From contig NZ_BMZI01000002.1 of the NCBI RefSeq assembly GCF_014652715.1, positions 336,502-373,056 of the forward strand: DNA of 36,555 nt. The letters run 5' to 3'. Below, one piece after another: positions 8,641-17,758 of the stretch; position 1 is the stretch's first letter; every line of letters starts with the position of its first letter. Source of the DNA: Salinicola rhizosphaerae. Lineage in GTDB: Bacteria; Pseudomonadota; Gammaproteobacteria; Pseudomonadales; Halomonadaceae. The translations under genes were made by a program, and so were the position numbers. The notes beneath the pieces are model-generated. The model had not been told where the DNA came from, did no database searches, and saw nothing but the letters and a program-made list of their open reading frames with translations.

Positions 8641-10866
8641 TCAGAGCGGCGTCAGCTTCGCGAACCCCAGCACCAGCCACTTGTCGCCCTCGCCTTCGAA
8701 GCTGACGTGAACGCGCGCGCGGGCGCCCTCACCTTCGGCATCGAGAATCACCCCTTCACCGAACAGCGGGTGACTGACGCGCTGGCCGAGCGAAAGCGAC
8801 GGCAGATCGTCTCCGCCTTCGACGCTCGACTGCCGAGATAGGCCGGTCGACGGTCGCGACGTCACCGGCCGCGAAACCTGACCGCGCAGACGGACTTCCT
8901 CGAGCAGCTCTTCCGGAACCTCGCGCAGGAATCGCGACGGTCGCGCCAGCGTCTCGCGGCCATGCAGACGACGAATCTCGGCATAGGTCAAATAGAGCTT
9001 GCGCATGGCTCGCGTCATGCCGACATAACAAAGTCGGCGCTCTTCCTCGAGCCGCCCCGGCTCCTCCAGCGACATCTTGTGCGGGAACAGCCCCTCCTCG
9101 ATACCGGCGACGAACACCACCGGAAACTCCAGCCCCTTGGCCGAGTGCAGCGTCATCATCTGCACGCAGTCTTCGAACTCGTCGGCTTCATGGTCGCCGG
9201 CGTTGAGTGCCGCCTCGGCCAGAAACGGCTCCAGCGCCGCGGCACCCTCGCCGGCCTCCTGCAGATCGACCGGGTTGCCCTCGCTCTGCGAAAACGCCCG
9301 CGCGGCGTTGACCAGCTCCTCGAGGTTCTCGACCCGAGCCTGGCCTTTCTCGCCCTTTTCGCTGCGATGATGCTCGATCAGTCCCGATATCTGAATCGTA
9401 TGATCGATGATTTCGTGCAGCGCCATGCCGGCAGTGTCGTTGTCGAGCCGCTCGATCAGCTCGGCGAAGGCGTTGACCGCGTTGCCGGCGCGCCCCTTGA
9501 GCGTGGCGTCGCTCAGGCTGTCGTGCAGCGCCTGCCACAGCGACACATTGGTGTCGCGGGCGCGGGCGCGAAGAATCTCGACCGTGCGCGTGCCGATGCC
9601 GCGAGCCGGCACATTGATCACACGCTCCAGGGAGGCGTCGTCTTCGCGATTGAGCAGCAGGCGCAGGTAGGCCAGCGCGTTCTTGATCTCGAGACGTTCG
9701 TAGAACCGCTGCCCGCCGTAGATACGGTAGGGCACGCCGCTTCTGATCAGCGCCTCCTCGATCACGCGGGACTGAGCATTGGAACGGTAGAGGATCGCCA
9801 TCTCGCGTCGAGAGAAGCCGTTGCGCGCCTGCTCGTTGACGGTATCGACGATGAAGCGCGCCTCGTCGAGGTCGTTGAACCCGGCGTAGACCGAAATCTT
9901 GTCGCCGGTGTCGCCCTCGGTCCACAGCTCCTTGCCCATGCGACCGCTGTTCTGGCTGATCAGCGCGTTGGCGGCATCGAGGATGACACTGGTGGAGCGA
10001 TAGTTCTGCTCCAGACGCACGGTCTGGGTATTGGCGAATTCGCTCTCGAAGCGACGGATATTCTCGACCTTGGCGCCGCGCCAGCCGTAGATCGACTGGT
10101 CGTCGTCGCCGACCACGGTCATCGCGGCATGATTGTCATCGCTCTCGCTACCGGCGAGTAGCTTGAGCCAGGCGTACTGTAGCGTGTTGGTATCCTGGAA
10201 CTCGTCGACGAGAATATGCCCGAAACGATCGCGGTAGTGCTTGAGCAGCGCCGGGTTGTCGCGCAGAAGCTCGAGACTTCGTAACAGCAGCTCGCCGAAG
10301 TCGACCAACCCACCGCGCTCGCAGGTCAGCTGATAGAGCTCGTAGAGCTCGACCATCTTCGCCATGTAGGCGTCGCCGTGAGTCGGCACCTGCTGCGGGC
10401 GCAGCCCCTCCTCCTTGCAGCCGCCGATGAAGTACTGCACCTGCTTGGGCGGCCAGCGCTCATCGTCGACGTTGTGATCGCGCAGCAGCCGCTTGACCAG
10501 ACGCAGCTGATCGTCGCTGTCGATGATCTGAAAGTGCTGCGGCAGACGGGCGTCGTGCCAGTGGGTGCGCAGCAAACGGTGAGCGATGGAGTGAAAGGTA
10601 CCGACCCACAGGCTGCGCATCGAAACGCCCTGCAGCGCTTCGAGACGTGTGCGCATCTCGCGCGCGGCCTTGTTGGTGAAGGTCACCGCGAGGATGGCGT
10701 AAGGGGAGACGCCTTCGGCCTGCAGCAGCCAGGCGATGCGATGCACCAGGACTCGGGTCTTGCCCGAGCCCGCACCGGCCAGCACCAGCATGTTGCCGGG
10801 CGGCGCGGCCACCGCCTCGCGCTGATTGGCGTTGAGAGAATCGATTAATGCCGAGACTTCATCCAT
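8641..10866 (-). CDS. uvrD: DNA helicase II UvrD
   Basis: Superfamily 1A 3'-5' helicase of nucleotide excision and mismatch repair. 741 residues from the ATG at 10866 (MDEVSALIDSLNANQREAV), the normal UvrD opening; the upstream in-frame ATG at 10914 adds 16 residues without family support. Motif I GAGSGKTRVLVHRI, motif II DEFQDTN, motif III GDDDQSIYGWRGA, motif IV QNYRST and motif VI VGMTRAMRKLYL are present. The C terminus holds GQRVSHPLFGEGVI...WLVLGFAKL, the Tudor-like domain that contacts RNA polymerase in transcription-coupled repair. No LexA box was found close upstream, unlike Escherichia coli uvrD. Confidence 0.96.
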   Translation of the reverse strand: MDEVSALIDSLNANQREAVAAPPGNMLVLAGAGSGKTRVLVHRIAWLLQAEGVSPYAILAVTFTNKAAREMRTRLEALQGVSMRSLWVGTFHSIAHRLLRTHWHDARLPQHFQIIDSDDQLRLVKRLLRDHNVDDERWPPKQVQYFIGGCKEEGLRPQQVPTHGDAYMAKMVELYELYQLTCERGGLVDFGELLLRSLELLRDNPALLKHYRDRFGHILVDEFQDTNTLQYAWLKLLAGSESDDNHAAMTVVGDDDQSIYGWRGAKVENIRRFESEFANTQTVRLEQNYRSTSVILDAANALISQNSGRMGKELWTEGDTGDKISVYAGFNDLDEARFIVDTVNEQARNGFSRREMAILYRSNAQSRVIEEALIRSGVPYRIYGGQRFYERLEIKNALAYLRLLLNREDDASLERVINVPARGIGTRTVEILRARARDTNVSLWQALHDSLSDATLKGRAGNAVNAFAELIERLDNDTAGMALHEIIDHTIQISGLIEHHRSEKGEKGQARVENLEELVNAARAFSQSEGNPVDLQEAGEGAAALEPFLAEAALNAGDHEADEFEDCVQMMTLHSAKGLEFPVVFVAGIEEGLFPHKMSLEEPGRLEEERRLCYVGMTRAMRKLYLTYAEIRRLHGRETLARPSRFLREVPEELLEEVRLRGQVSRPVTSRPSTGLSRQSSVEGGDDLPSLSLGQRVSHPLFGEGVILDAEGEGARARVHVSFEGEGDKWLVLGFAKLTPL

Positions 10867-10976
10867 GGGAACCGTGCGCTGGCCTGCTGAAAAAGTGACG
10901 CGCCAGCTTAACACAGCCCGCCGAAACCATCGGTTTCACCCGGCTGGCGCCGGCGAGACGAGGCCCGAGGGGCGTC

Positions 10977-11615
10977 TCAGCGCTTGGGCGCCGCGGCATC
11001 TTCGGCGGCGGCGCGGATGGCCGCATCCTGCGGGCGCTCCAGATCGGAGGGCGTCTGAGAACCCGCCGCCTGCTGCTTCTCGTCGAGAGCCGCGCCCTTG
11101 GAGGTCGTCGCCTTGGCGCTCGTGTCCGTGGCGTTCGTATCTTGGGCAGTCGCCTTGGGCTGAGCGGTCTTCGCGTCGCGCTCGGTGGCATCGCTCGAGC
11201 CAGCAGCCGAGGTGTCGGTTTCGGCTTCGCCCTTGGCAGCCGCGGCGGCCGGTGTTCTCTTCTCGGCTTTCTCGGCGCCCTCGTCGGCAGTCGAGAGATC
11301 CTGCGTAATCGCTTCGGGCTTGGGCGGCGGCTCGATAACGGTCTCGTGATGCATGTCGGCGAGCTTCTCGGCGCCCTTGGCGACGTGCTGATACATCTCA
11401 CGATAGTCGTCGACCATGCGCGTCATGGTCGCGGAGACCTGCTGGAAGTGATCGCGCACCTCATCCTTGTAGGCCTTGTGCTCGCGATGGAGCTCGCGCA
11501 TCGGCTCGGTGTTGTGGCCACCGAGCTTGGTGCCCAGCCAGTAACCGATCAGCAGGCAGACAGCCCCCACTGCCACCACGATCGCAATCCAGGGACCCAC
11601 GCCAAGACTCTCCAT
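10977..11615 (-). CDS. zapG: YhcB/ZapG-like DUF1043 membrane protein with extended C-terminal tail
   Basis: 212 residues. An N-terminal TM helix (about 8-28, WIAIVVAVGAVCLLIGYWLGTKLG) is followed by a coiled-coil-like DUF1043 segment (about 35-92, RELHREHKAYKDEVRDHFQQVSATMTRMVDDYREMYQHVAKGAEKLA), the pattern of YhcB/ZapG, which links cell division and envelope synthesis. The remaining ~115 residues are low-complexity, rich in Ala, Thr, Lys, Asp and Glu, making the protein much longer than E. coli YhcB (132). ATG at 11615 has GGCGGAG just upstream; the frame extends to 11756 without family-like sequence. Function is by analogy only. Confidence 0.82.
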   Translation of the reverse strand: MESLGVGPWIAIVVAVGAVCLLIGYWLGTKLGGHNTEPMRELHREHKAYKDEVRDHFQQVSATMTRMVDDYREMYQHVAKGAEKLADMHHETVIEPPPKPEAITQDLSTADEGAEKAEKRTPAAAAAKGEAETDTSAAGSSDATERDAKTAQPKATAQDTNATDTSAKATTSKGAALDEKQQAAGSQTPSDLERPQDAAIRAAAEDAAAPKR

Positions 11616-11814
11616 AACTCCGCCGCCTCTCGAAATATCGATGAATGTTTTATGTGTCGGTGCGCTGCCGAAGCGGGTTAGCGGCCCGCCGGGCTTGAGA
11701 TGCACGCTCGAATAGACCGGCCATCCGGTCACCGAGTTCCTTCGCGCGTTCCCCACCTAATCATAGTTCAGCCCCGCTCGGCCAGCCCGCAGCGCGTCTC
11801 TAGCCGCCCATGAA

Positions 11815-11876
11815 TCGCAGCTCGAAGCTCACAGCTCGAAGCTCGTCGCTCCAAGCTCGCAGCTCTTCGCTCACAG
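11815..11876. repeat. Intergenic AGCTCGAAGCTC-type tandem repeat
   Basis: Four to five degenerate units of about 14 bp built on CAGCTCGAAGCTCA; the second unit is nearly exact, and later ones read CGCTCCAAGCTCG and CAGCTCTTCGCTCA. It ends at the dnaE2 stop codon. Its self-complementary AGCT and TTCGAA-like cores could fold in many registers. No ORF uses it. Confidence 0.6.
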
Positions 11877-11878
11877 AC

Positions 11879-14800
11879 TCAATGAAAATCGCGGCTGCGT
11901 GGGCTGAGCCCATCGAGCAGCGCAGTCTGGTCGATCAGACGCTTGGCGATGACATGGCGCACGCCGGCGTGGCTTTCCAGCTTGCCGACGACGCGCAGCA
12001 GCCGGGATTCGAGCAGCACGCGGCGATAGCGAACGGCCAGATCCTTCCACACCACCACGTTGACCATGCCGAACTCGTCCTCGAGCGTGACGAAGACGAC
12101 CCCCTTGGCCGAACCCGGTCGCTGGCGCCCGATCACCAGCCCGGCCACGGCGACTCCCAGGTCGCTCGGCAGCGTGGCGAGCCGCTGCGAGTCGACGACA
12201 CTGCCGAGACCATGTCGATCATCGGCGCCCTGGGCGGCCCGCAGCAGCGCCATCGGATGCGGGCCCAGCGTCGTGCCGACACTGGCGTAGTCGGCGCGAA
12301 TGGCATCGCCGATCTCGACCGGGTTGAGCGTGACCGCTGCCGCCTCGGCATCCTCTTCGTCATCCTCGCGCTCGGCGGCGTCGAGCTCGGCAAACAGGGG
12401 TAGGGAAGCCTCCACGCCGGCGACCGCCCAGCGCGCGTGATGGCGATCGCCCGAAAGCCGCTCCAGCGCACCCGCATCGGCGAGTTTCGAGAGCACCAAA
12501 CGTTTGACGCCGGCGCGCGCAGCCAGTCGTTCGACGCTGACGCTGCCGGGCATGTCTCGCGCCGCCAGTACCCGTTGCGCATCGGACCGAGCCAGTCCCT
12601 TGATCATGTGCAGTCCGAGTCGAATCGCCAGGCCGCCGGTGCTCTCTGGCGCGTCTTCCAGCGTGCTCTCCCAACGGCTTTCGAGAATATCGACGGCACG
12701 CACTTCGACGCCGTGGCGCCGGGCATCCTGCAGTACCTGATCCGGCGTGTAGAAGCCCATCGGCCAGCTATTGATCAGCGCGCAGGCGAAAATCGCCTGT
12801 TCGTGGCATTTGAACCAGCAACTGGCATAGGTCAGCAGTGCAAAGCTCGCGGCGTGGGATTCCGGGAAACCGTAGCTGCCGAAGCCCTTGATCTGCTCGA
12901 AGATCCGCTCAGCGAACTCACGCGTGTAGCCGCGTTCGCGCATCCCCTCGGTGATCCGCTGGCGATGGTGTTCGAGCCCGCCGTGACGCTTCCATGCCGC
13001 CATCGCGCGGCGCAGCTGATCCGCTTCACCGGGAGTGTAGCCCGCCGCGGCGATCGCCAGCGCCATGACCTGCTCCTGAAACAGCGGCACGCCGAGGGTG
13101 CGCTCGAACACCGCCTTGACCTCCTCGGACGGATACGTGATCGCCTCCTCGCCGTTTCGGCGCTTGAGATAGGGGTGAACCATGTCGCCCTGGATCGGCC
13201 CCGGACGCACGATCGCGACCTCGATCACCAGATCATAGAACGTGGCCGGCTTGAGCCGCGGCAGCATCGCCATCTGCGCGCGCGATTCGATCTGGAACAC
13301 GCCGATGGTGTCGGCGCGCTGGATCATCGCGTAGGTGTCGGCGTCTTCGGACGGAATTTCGGCAAGCCCCCAGTCCTGACCACGGTGGCGTTCGAGCAGC
13401 TGGAAGCTGCGTCTGAGCACGCTCAGCATGCCCAGCGCGAGAACATCGACCTTCAGAAGCCCGACCAGATCGAGATCGTCCTTGTCCCACTGGATCACGG
13501 TGCGCTCGGCCATGGCGGCATTTTCCACCGGCACCAGGGTGTCGAGCGGCTGATCGGAGATGACGAAGCCGCCGGGGTGCTGGGAAAGATGGCGCGGAAA
13601 GCCGATCAGCGTGCCCGCCAGCACCAGCAGCCGCTTGAGCTGCGGCTCGTCCGGCTCGAAGCCCTGCTCGCGAAGGCGCGTCGCATCGGGGATCTCATCG
13701 GTCCAGCGACCGGCACAGCGCGCCAGTTGATCGATCCGCTCCGGAGCAAAGCCGAGGGCACGCCCGATATCGCGAATGGCACCGGCGGCATGATAGTGGC
13801 TAACCACCGCCGTCAGCGCGGCGCGATGGCGTCCGTAGCGGCGAAAGACGTACTGGATCACCTCCTCGCGGCGCTCGTGCTCGAAATCGACGTCGATATC
13901 CGGCGGCTCGTCGCGCTCCTTGGAGATGAAGCGCTCGAACAGCAGCTCGCTTTTCGACGGGTCGATCGAGGTGATGCCGAGCGCGAAACAGACCGCCGAA
14001 TTAGCCGCCGAGCCGCGCCCCTGACACAGAATGCCCTGACGCCGAGCGAAGTCGACGATGTCTTGCACGGTCAGGAAATAGTGCTCGTAGCCCAGCGACT
14101 CGATCAGCGTCAGTTCGTGTTCGATCTGCCCGGCGGCCTTTGTCGGCACGCCTTCGGGCCAACGCCAATGACAGCCTTCAAGCGTCAGTGCGCGCAAGTG
14201 CGCAGCCGGCGTCAGACCGGGCGGCACCACCTCATGGGGATAGGTGTACTCGAGCTCGCCGAGATCGAAACGACAACGTGCCGCCAGCGCCACCGTCTCT
14301 GCCATCAGCTCGCGCGGATAGATCGCCGCCAGCGCATCGCGCGTTCGCAGGTGACGTTCACCGTTGGCAAACAGCGCGCAGCCGGCCTCGAACACGCTGA
14401 CGTGATGATGAATCGCGGTCAGGCAGTCCTGCAGCGCACGACGACCGCGGGCGTGCATGTGAACGTCACTTGCTGCCAGCGCGGGTATCGCAAGCTCAGC
14501 GGCCAGCCGAGTCAGCTTCTCGAGCCGGGTCGTATCGTCGAGTCCCGCCTCGAAGCCATAGTGGAGTTCCACCGCGAGCCACAGACGACCGGGAAAATAA
14601 CCTGCCAGACGCGCCCCCACGGCAGCATCGTCGTCGACCGTGGGAATCCACAGCGCAAACAGCCCCTCAGCGCCCTCGAGTTCGGCCAGGTCGTGCTCGT
14701 GAAGCCGATATTCACCCTTGGGAGCACGACCGCGCACGCGAGTGATCAGCCCGCATAGCGCGGCGTAACCGGCGCGGTTTTCCACCAGCAGCACCAGTTT

Positions 14801-15139
14801 GATGCCGCTGTCGGTGGTGAACTCGGCACCGACGATCAGCGCGACGCCATGCTCGCGCGCGGCCTGCCAGGCACGCACGATGCCGGCGAGCGTCGCCTCG
14901 TCGGTGATCGCCAGCGCCCGGTAACCCAGCCGGGCCGCTCGGGCGAACAGTTCATCCGCCGTGGAAGCGCCGCGCTGAAAACTGAACGCGGAGAGGCAGT
15001 GAAGCTCGGCGTATTCTTTATAGGCGCCCGAAGCCGCGCCAAACCCTTCATAGGCGTCCGTAGATGCGCCGAGAGCATCGTTTGTGGCCTTTTCGCCACC
15101 TGCGCGAGTGCCACCCACGCGAGAGAAAAGATCGCTCAT
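11879..15139 (-). CDS. dnaE2: Error-prone DNA polymerase DnaE2 (ImuC)
   Basis: C-family polymerase alpha paralogue that performs SOS translesion synthesis with ImuA and ImuB. 1086 residues from the ATG at 15139, which overlaps the imuB stop as ATGA. After a ~48-residue N-terminal extension the PHP domain begins at [15 protein letters not shown]. The polymerase core shows [19 protein letters not shown] and the catalytic PDIDVDF acidic motif, then [17 protein letters not shown] and a C-terminal OB-fold region ([23 protein letters not shown]). The protein is about 70-80 residues shorter than housekeeping DnaE and lacks its tau-binding tail, as DnaE2 usually does. The extension contains two 10-residue repeats encoded by the repeat element described at 15022-15081. 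Confidence 0.95.
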   Translation of the reverse strand: MSDLFSRVGGTRAGGEKATNDALGASTDAYEGFGAASGAYKEYAELHCLSAFSFQRGASTADELFARAARLGYRALAITDEATLAGIVRAWQAAREHGVALIVGAEFTTDSGIKLVLLVENRAGYAALCGLITRVRGRAPKGEYRLHEHDLAELEGAEGLFALWIPTVDDDAAVGARLAGYFPGRLWLAVELHYGFEAGLDDTTRLEKLTRLAAELAIPALAASDVHMHARGRRALQDCLTAIHHHVSVFEAGCALFANGERHLRTRDALAAIYPRELMAETVALAARCRFDLGELEYTYPHEVVPPGLTPAAHLRALTLEGCHWRWPEGVPTKAAGQIEHELTLIESLGYEHYFLTVQDIVDFARRQGILCQGRGSAANSAVCFALGITSIDPSKSELLFERFISKERDEPPDIDVDFEHERREEVIQYVFRRYGRHRAALTAVVSHYHAAGAIRDIGRALGFAPERIDQLARCAGRWTDEIPDATRLREQGFEPDEPQLKRLLVLAGTLIGFPRHLSQHPGGFVISDQPLDTLVPVENAAMAERTVIQWDKDDLDLVGLLKVDVLALGMLSVLRRSFQLLERHRGQDWGLAEIPSEDADTYAMIQRADTIGVFQIESRAQMAMLPRLKPATFYDLVIEVAIVRPGPIQGDMVHPYLKRRNGEEAITYPSEEVKAVFERTLGVPLFQEQVMALAIAAAGYTPGEADQLRRAMAAWKRHGGLEHHRQRITEGMRERGYTREFAERIFEQIKGFGSYGFPESHAASFALLTYASCWFKCHEQAIFACALINSWPMGFYTPDQVLQDARRHGVEVRAVDILESRWESTLEDAPESTGGLAIRLGLHMIKGLARSDAQRVLAARDMPGSVSVERLAARAGVKRLVLSKLADAGALERLSGDRHHARWAVAGVEASLPLFAELDAAEREDDEEDAEAAAVTLNPVEIGDAIRADYASVGTTLGPHPMALLRAAQGADDRHGLGSVVDSQRLATLPSDLGVAVAGLVIGRQRPGSAKGVVFVTLEDEFGMVNVVVWKDLAVRYRRVLLESRLLRVVGKLESHAGVRHVIAKRLIDQTALLDGLSPRSRDFH
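15022..15081 (-). repeat. 30-bp tandem repeat in the dnaE2 N-terminal extension
   Basis: Two units with exact 30-bp spacing, read on the plus strand from 15022 and 15052. The first begins AGGCGCCCGAAGCCGCGCCA and the second is a diverged version, AGGCGTCCGTAGATGCGCCG. They encode the ten-residue units [10 protein letters not shown] and [10 protein letters not shown] just before the PHP domain. The first 20 nt are the exact reverse complement of the sequence at 16381-16400 in imuB. Confidence 0.8.
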
Positions 15140-16668
15140 CCGAACCAACCGTGAAGATAGAGTCCGGGCTGCCCGGGTTGGCGCCAGACCCAGGCATGGC
15201 GGCCGTCGTGCCATTCGGCAAGGTAGTAGTCCCGGCGCACGTCATCGCCATCCCACCAGCCGCTTTCGATACGCTCCGGTCCCGCCAGCAGGCGCGTGAT
15301 TTCCGCTTCGCAGCGCTGCGGTTCGGCGACCAGCCAGCCAGGCCGTCGCCGCCGTTCGAGCGTTTCCCCCGCGCGCGGGCCGGCAGCGGCGAGAACGGCC
15401 GCCTCCGGACGATGCTCACGGTGCTCGATCAAAGGTTTCAGTGCCGACGCCCCCAGTCGCGCGACCAGCCGCTGATGCAGCTCGGTCCAGGCCTGTGCCT
15501 GGCGTGCCGGGCCATCCAGCAGTTCCCGGCGCAGAGGGGTGTAATCGCTCACCTGTTCGGCGCCGAGCTCGAGCGCCATGACCGGCCCCTCGAGTCGAAC
15601 GCGTTCCAGATGCGCTCGGGTCAGCGTCAGCAGCGTGTCAGGATCGCGCTGCACGCGAAGCAGTCCGATGTCGACGTACTGGGGCGATCGGTCCTCCAGC
15701 TCCAAGGTCAGACGAAAGCGCTCGACACCGGCATCCTGCCCGATCAAGAAGAGTCCCAGCTCCTGCAACAAGCGCTTGAGCGGAAAAGCGAGACTGGCCA
15801 CGGCATGAACGGGCCGGTCGAACTCGAACCGTCGCGAGAAGCGCGTACTCGGTCGGTAGAGATCCAGCGCCAGCGGCCACTCACCGCGAAGCTCACCCAG
15901 ATGACGCATCACGCTGGCACCGAAACGCCGCGCCAGCGCGCTGCGCGGCAGGGCAAAAAGCTCCCCGAGATAGCGAAATCCACTGCGCTTGAGCGTCTCG
16001 ACCTCCTCGCGCGCGAGACCGGCCCGTTCGAGCCTGAGCGCGCCGAGCGCCGACTCCAGCCCGGCATCGTCCACCGCCATCCCGTCATGCGCGTTGACCA
16101 GCACCCGCGCGGCTGCCGGGTTGGGGGCGATGACCAGACGATGCGAAAAACCGAGCTCGTCCAGTTCGCGGCGCAATCGCGCCTCCAGATTCGGCCAGGG
16201 GCCGAAGAGTGAGAAGCCGCTGGCCACCTCGAACACCAGCGCGTGCGGATAGTGAAGACTCACTTGCGCACTGTAGCCATACGCCCAGGCCGCCAGTCGA
16301 TGGCGCCAGCGCTCCACCAGCGCCGACTCGTAGGCCGCCGTCTCGAGGCGCTGGCTCGACTCGAACCCGGCGCCCTTCTCTGGCGCGGCTTCGGGCGCCT
16401 TGAAACGGCCAGGCGCGGCTACGGGCACCCTAAAGCGACCTGGCGCGGCTTCGGGCGCCTTGGAAAGCGGCGCCATAAAAAGCGCCTCGGCGAATCCCAG
16501 CGCCTGCCCGGGCCGAACCCCGCGCGTTCGAGCGGCGGCATTCGCCGCGCGAATGATCTGACGCTGCGGTGGGCCGTCGGTCAGCGCGAAAGGGGCTTCG
16601 GGGTCGGCGCGACGGCGCAGCGCACCCTCGAGCGCCAGGCGTGGAAACAGAAGACAGATCCAGCGCAT
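15136..16668 (-). CDS. imuB: Y-family polymerase-like protein ImuB
   Basis: Catalytically dead Y-family polymerase homologue that bridges DnaE2 and the beta clamp in the SOS mutasome. 510 residues from the ATG at 16668; a GTG at 16683 would overlap imuA and adds five residues. The N terminus [17 protein letters not shown] lacks the metal-binding acidic residues of active Y-family enzymes, as known for ImuB. The helix-hairpin region ([25 protein letters not shown]) and little-finger region are visible. Between [11 protein letters not shown] and [11 protein letters not shown] lies a Pro/Ala insertion of about 30 residues, encoded by three tandem 30-bp repeats. The stop overlaps the dnaE2 start. 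Confidence 0.94.
   Translation of the reverse strand: MRWICLLFPRLALEGALRRRADPEAPFALTDGPPQRQIIRAANAAARTRGVRPGQALGFAEALFMAPLSKAPEAAPGRFRVPVAAPGRFKAPEAAPEKGAGFESSQRLETAAYESALVERWRHRLAAWAYGYSAQVSLHYPHALVFEVASGFSLFGPWPNLEARLRRELDELGFSHRLVIAPNPAAARVLVNAHDGMAVDDAGLESALGALRLERAGLAREEVETLKRSGFRYLGELFALPRSALARRFGASVMRHLGELRGEWPLALDLYRPSTRFSRRFEFDRPVHAVASLAFPLKRLLQELGLFLIGQDAGVERFRLTLELEDRSPQYVDIGLLRVQRDPDTLLTLTRAHLERVRLEGPVMALELGAEQVSDYTPLRRELLDGPARQAQAWTELHQRLVARLGASALKPLIEHREHRPEAAVLAAAGPRAGETLERRRRPGWLVAEPQRCEAEITRLLAGPERIESGWWDGDDVRRDYYLAEWHDGRHAWVWRQPGQPGLYLHGWFG
16381..16470. repeat. Triplicate 30-bp repeat inside imuB
   Basis: Three consecutive 30-bp units start at 16381, 16411 and 16441. Units one and three begin with the identical 20-mer TGGCGCGGCTTCGGGCGCCT; unit two differs at a few positions. 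The period is a multiple of three, so the frame is kept, and on the coding strand the units give ten-residue repeats around [15 protein letters not shown] and GCGCC arms make each unit weakly palindromic. Confidence 0.88.
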
Positions 16669-16672
16669 GGCG

Positions 16673-17284
16673 TCACCCGCCACCGCCGAAGGCGATGCGC
16701 TTCACGGGCGCCCAACCGCCACGGCACTTGAGGATTTCCGCTTCGCCGTGACGATGCAGACGCAGGCGCAGCGATACCGGCGAGGCCTCTTCCAGACGGC
16801 CGACAGGGCGGCTGACGAATGCCAGCGTCTCGCCACTGGCCGCCGCCACCTGCAGCCGACGCATGGCGCGAGCGTCGGCCTGCGGCAGCCAGGCCACCAC
16901 GGCGGCGCAGCAGCCGGCACGCAGACACTGCTCGGTAGCCCAGAGCGCTTCGCGCCCTGTCACATCCAGCCAGTGACACTGGGAAAGCGTCAGCCCCGCG
17001 CCGCGCCACGCCGCCGGATACGGCATCGCCGGCGGCGAGATCAGCACGACCGGCTCGGCGGCGGCGGTCAGACGCGCCAACAGCGGCCACAGCAGCGCCA
17101 ATTCACCACTGCCAGTACCGTTCGACAGCAGCTCACTGACCGCACTGCGCGGCCAGCCGCCACCGGGAAGCACACTATCCAGTGCCGCGTGCCCCGTAGC
17201 CTCGACACGATCGCGAGGCTCGTCGACGTCCGACTGCACACGCCAAACCTGGCGGCTGTCGATGAGCGATTCGAGTTCATTCAT
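16673..17284 (-). CDS. imuA: SOS mutasome accessory protein ImuA
   Basis: RecA-fold protein of the ImuA/SulA-like family and first gene of the imuA-imuB-dnaE2 operon. It is needed for damage-induced mutagenesis together with ImuB and DnaE2. 203 residues from the ATG at 17284 (MNELESLIDSRQVWRV, the usual opening). The region LDSVLPGGGWPRSAVSELL followed by GTGSGELALL occupies the Walker A position but lacks the Lys-Thr pair, as expected for a RecA-like protein that is not a standard ATPase. The conserved C-terminal LRLHRHGEAEILKCRGGW is present. imuB starts 4 bp after the stop. The promoter overlaps a LexA box 123 bp upstream. Confidence 0.93.
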   Translation of the reverse strand: MNELESLIDSRQVWRVQSDVDEPRDRVEATGHAALDSVLPGGGWPRSAVSELLSNGTGSGELALLWPLLARLTAAAEPVVLISPPAMPYPAAWRGAGLTLSQCHWLDVTGREALWATEQCLRAGCCAAVVAWLPQADARAMRRLQVAAASGETLAFVSRPVGRLEEASPVSLRLRLHRHGEAEILKCRGGWAPVKRIAFGGGG

Positions 17285-17406
17285 CGCCAAGTATTCCGGC
17301 AGGCGCACAGAGGCGAATCGACTCGTTGCAAAAGGTGAAAGCGACGCGACATGGTGATGACCGGAAGCATGAATCGGAAAGGTCAGTGTCGCGCAAACAG
17401 AAAATA

Positions 17407-17440
17407 CTGTCTATATATACAGTATATTTCCGGTCAGCAA
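17407..17440 (-). promoter_or_regulatory. LexA (SOS) box overlapping the imuA promoter
   Basis: CTGT-N8-ACAG is exact at 17407-17422 (N8 is CTATATAT). On the minus strand a -35 TTGCTG (17435-17440) and -10 TATATA (17412-17417) are separated by exactly 17 bp, so the LexA site covers the -10 element. This is the classic geometry for SOS repression of imuA-imuB-dnaE2. Confidence 0.92.
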
Positions 17441-17456
17441 TCGCCGGAGCAGGCCT

Positions 17457-17486
17457 TTGCCAAAAGCAAATCTCGCCCTTTAAGAT
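17457..17486 (+). promoter_or_regulatory. Possible sigma-70 promoter for the small ORF at 17517
   Basis: TTGCCA (17457-17462), an 18-bp spacer, and TAAGAT (17481-17486), itself part of the 12-bp inverted repeat TAAGATGTCTTA. It points away from imuA. No further evidence of use. Confidence 0.4.
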
Positions 17487-17516
17487 GTCTTAATATAAGT
17501 CTAAGGAAAGCTGATT

Positions 17517-17735
17517 TTGGTACGCATCTACGACTTGGCGTCAGAGCGGTTCTGGGATATGGACGAAGAAGACCCCCGCAGAGCACTCGTCTTCAAGGCG
17601 CTTCAGCACTATGGCGGGATTGATACGATAGAAAGTCGAAACCAAGTCAATCGCGCTATCGTTCGTGGTCAACATGGACTGAGTTACCGCGATCTCTGCG
17701 TTTCAGTCACTTCCATCCACGATCGTAAACACTGA
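17517..17735 (+). CDS. Small uncharacterised protein (72 residues, TTG start)
   Basis: Not recognised. The frame begins TTG with AAGGAAAG at 17503-17510, good spacing for a ribosome site, and a plausible promoter lies upstream. The product starts MVRIYDLASERFWDMDEEDP and is mixed charged/hydrophobic, without a signal peptide or TM helix. It sits divergent to imuA; the LexA box is 94 bp upstream of its start, so SOS control is conceivable but not shown. Base composition of the leader is lower in GC than its neighbours. It converges on hexR with a 23-bp gap. No antisense gene explains the frame, but coding status is unproven. Confidence 0.5.
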   Translation: MVRIYDLASERFWDMDEEDPRRALVFKALQHYGGIDTIESRNQVNRAIVRGQHGLSYRDLCVSVTSIHDRKH

Positions 17736-17758
17736 CGCGCGCGAGCGGCTATCGCCCG

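Noticed and set aside
8962..10161. 399-residue frame opposite uvrD
   Set aside because: Overlaps all helicase motifs on the true strand; no start context or domain.
11810..11880. CRISPR array
   Set aside because: Units are ~14 bp, directly abutting and degenerate, with no spacers and no cas genes.
12437..14758. 773-residue open frame on the plus strand opposite dnaE2
   Set aside because: Antisense to the conserved polymerase core including PDIDVDF; composition is rich in Arg, His and Gln and no family is visible.
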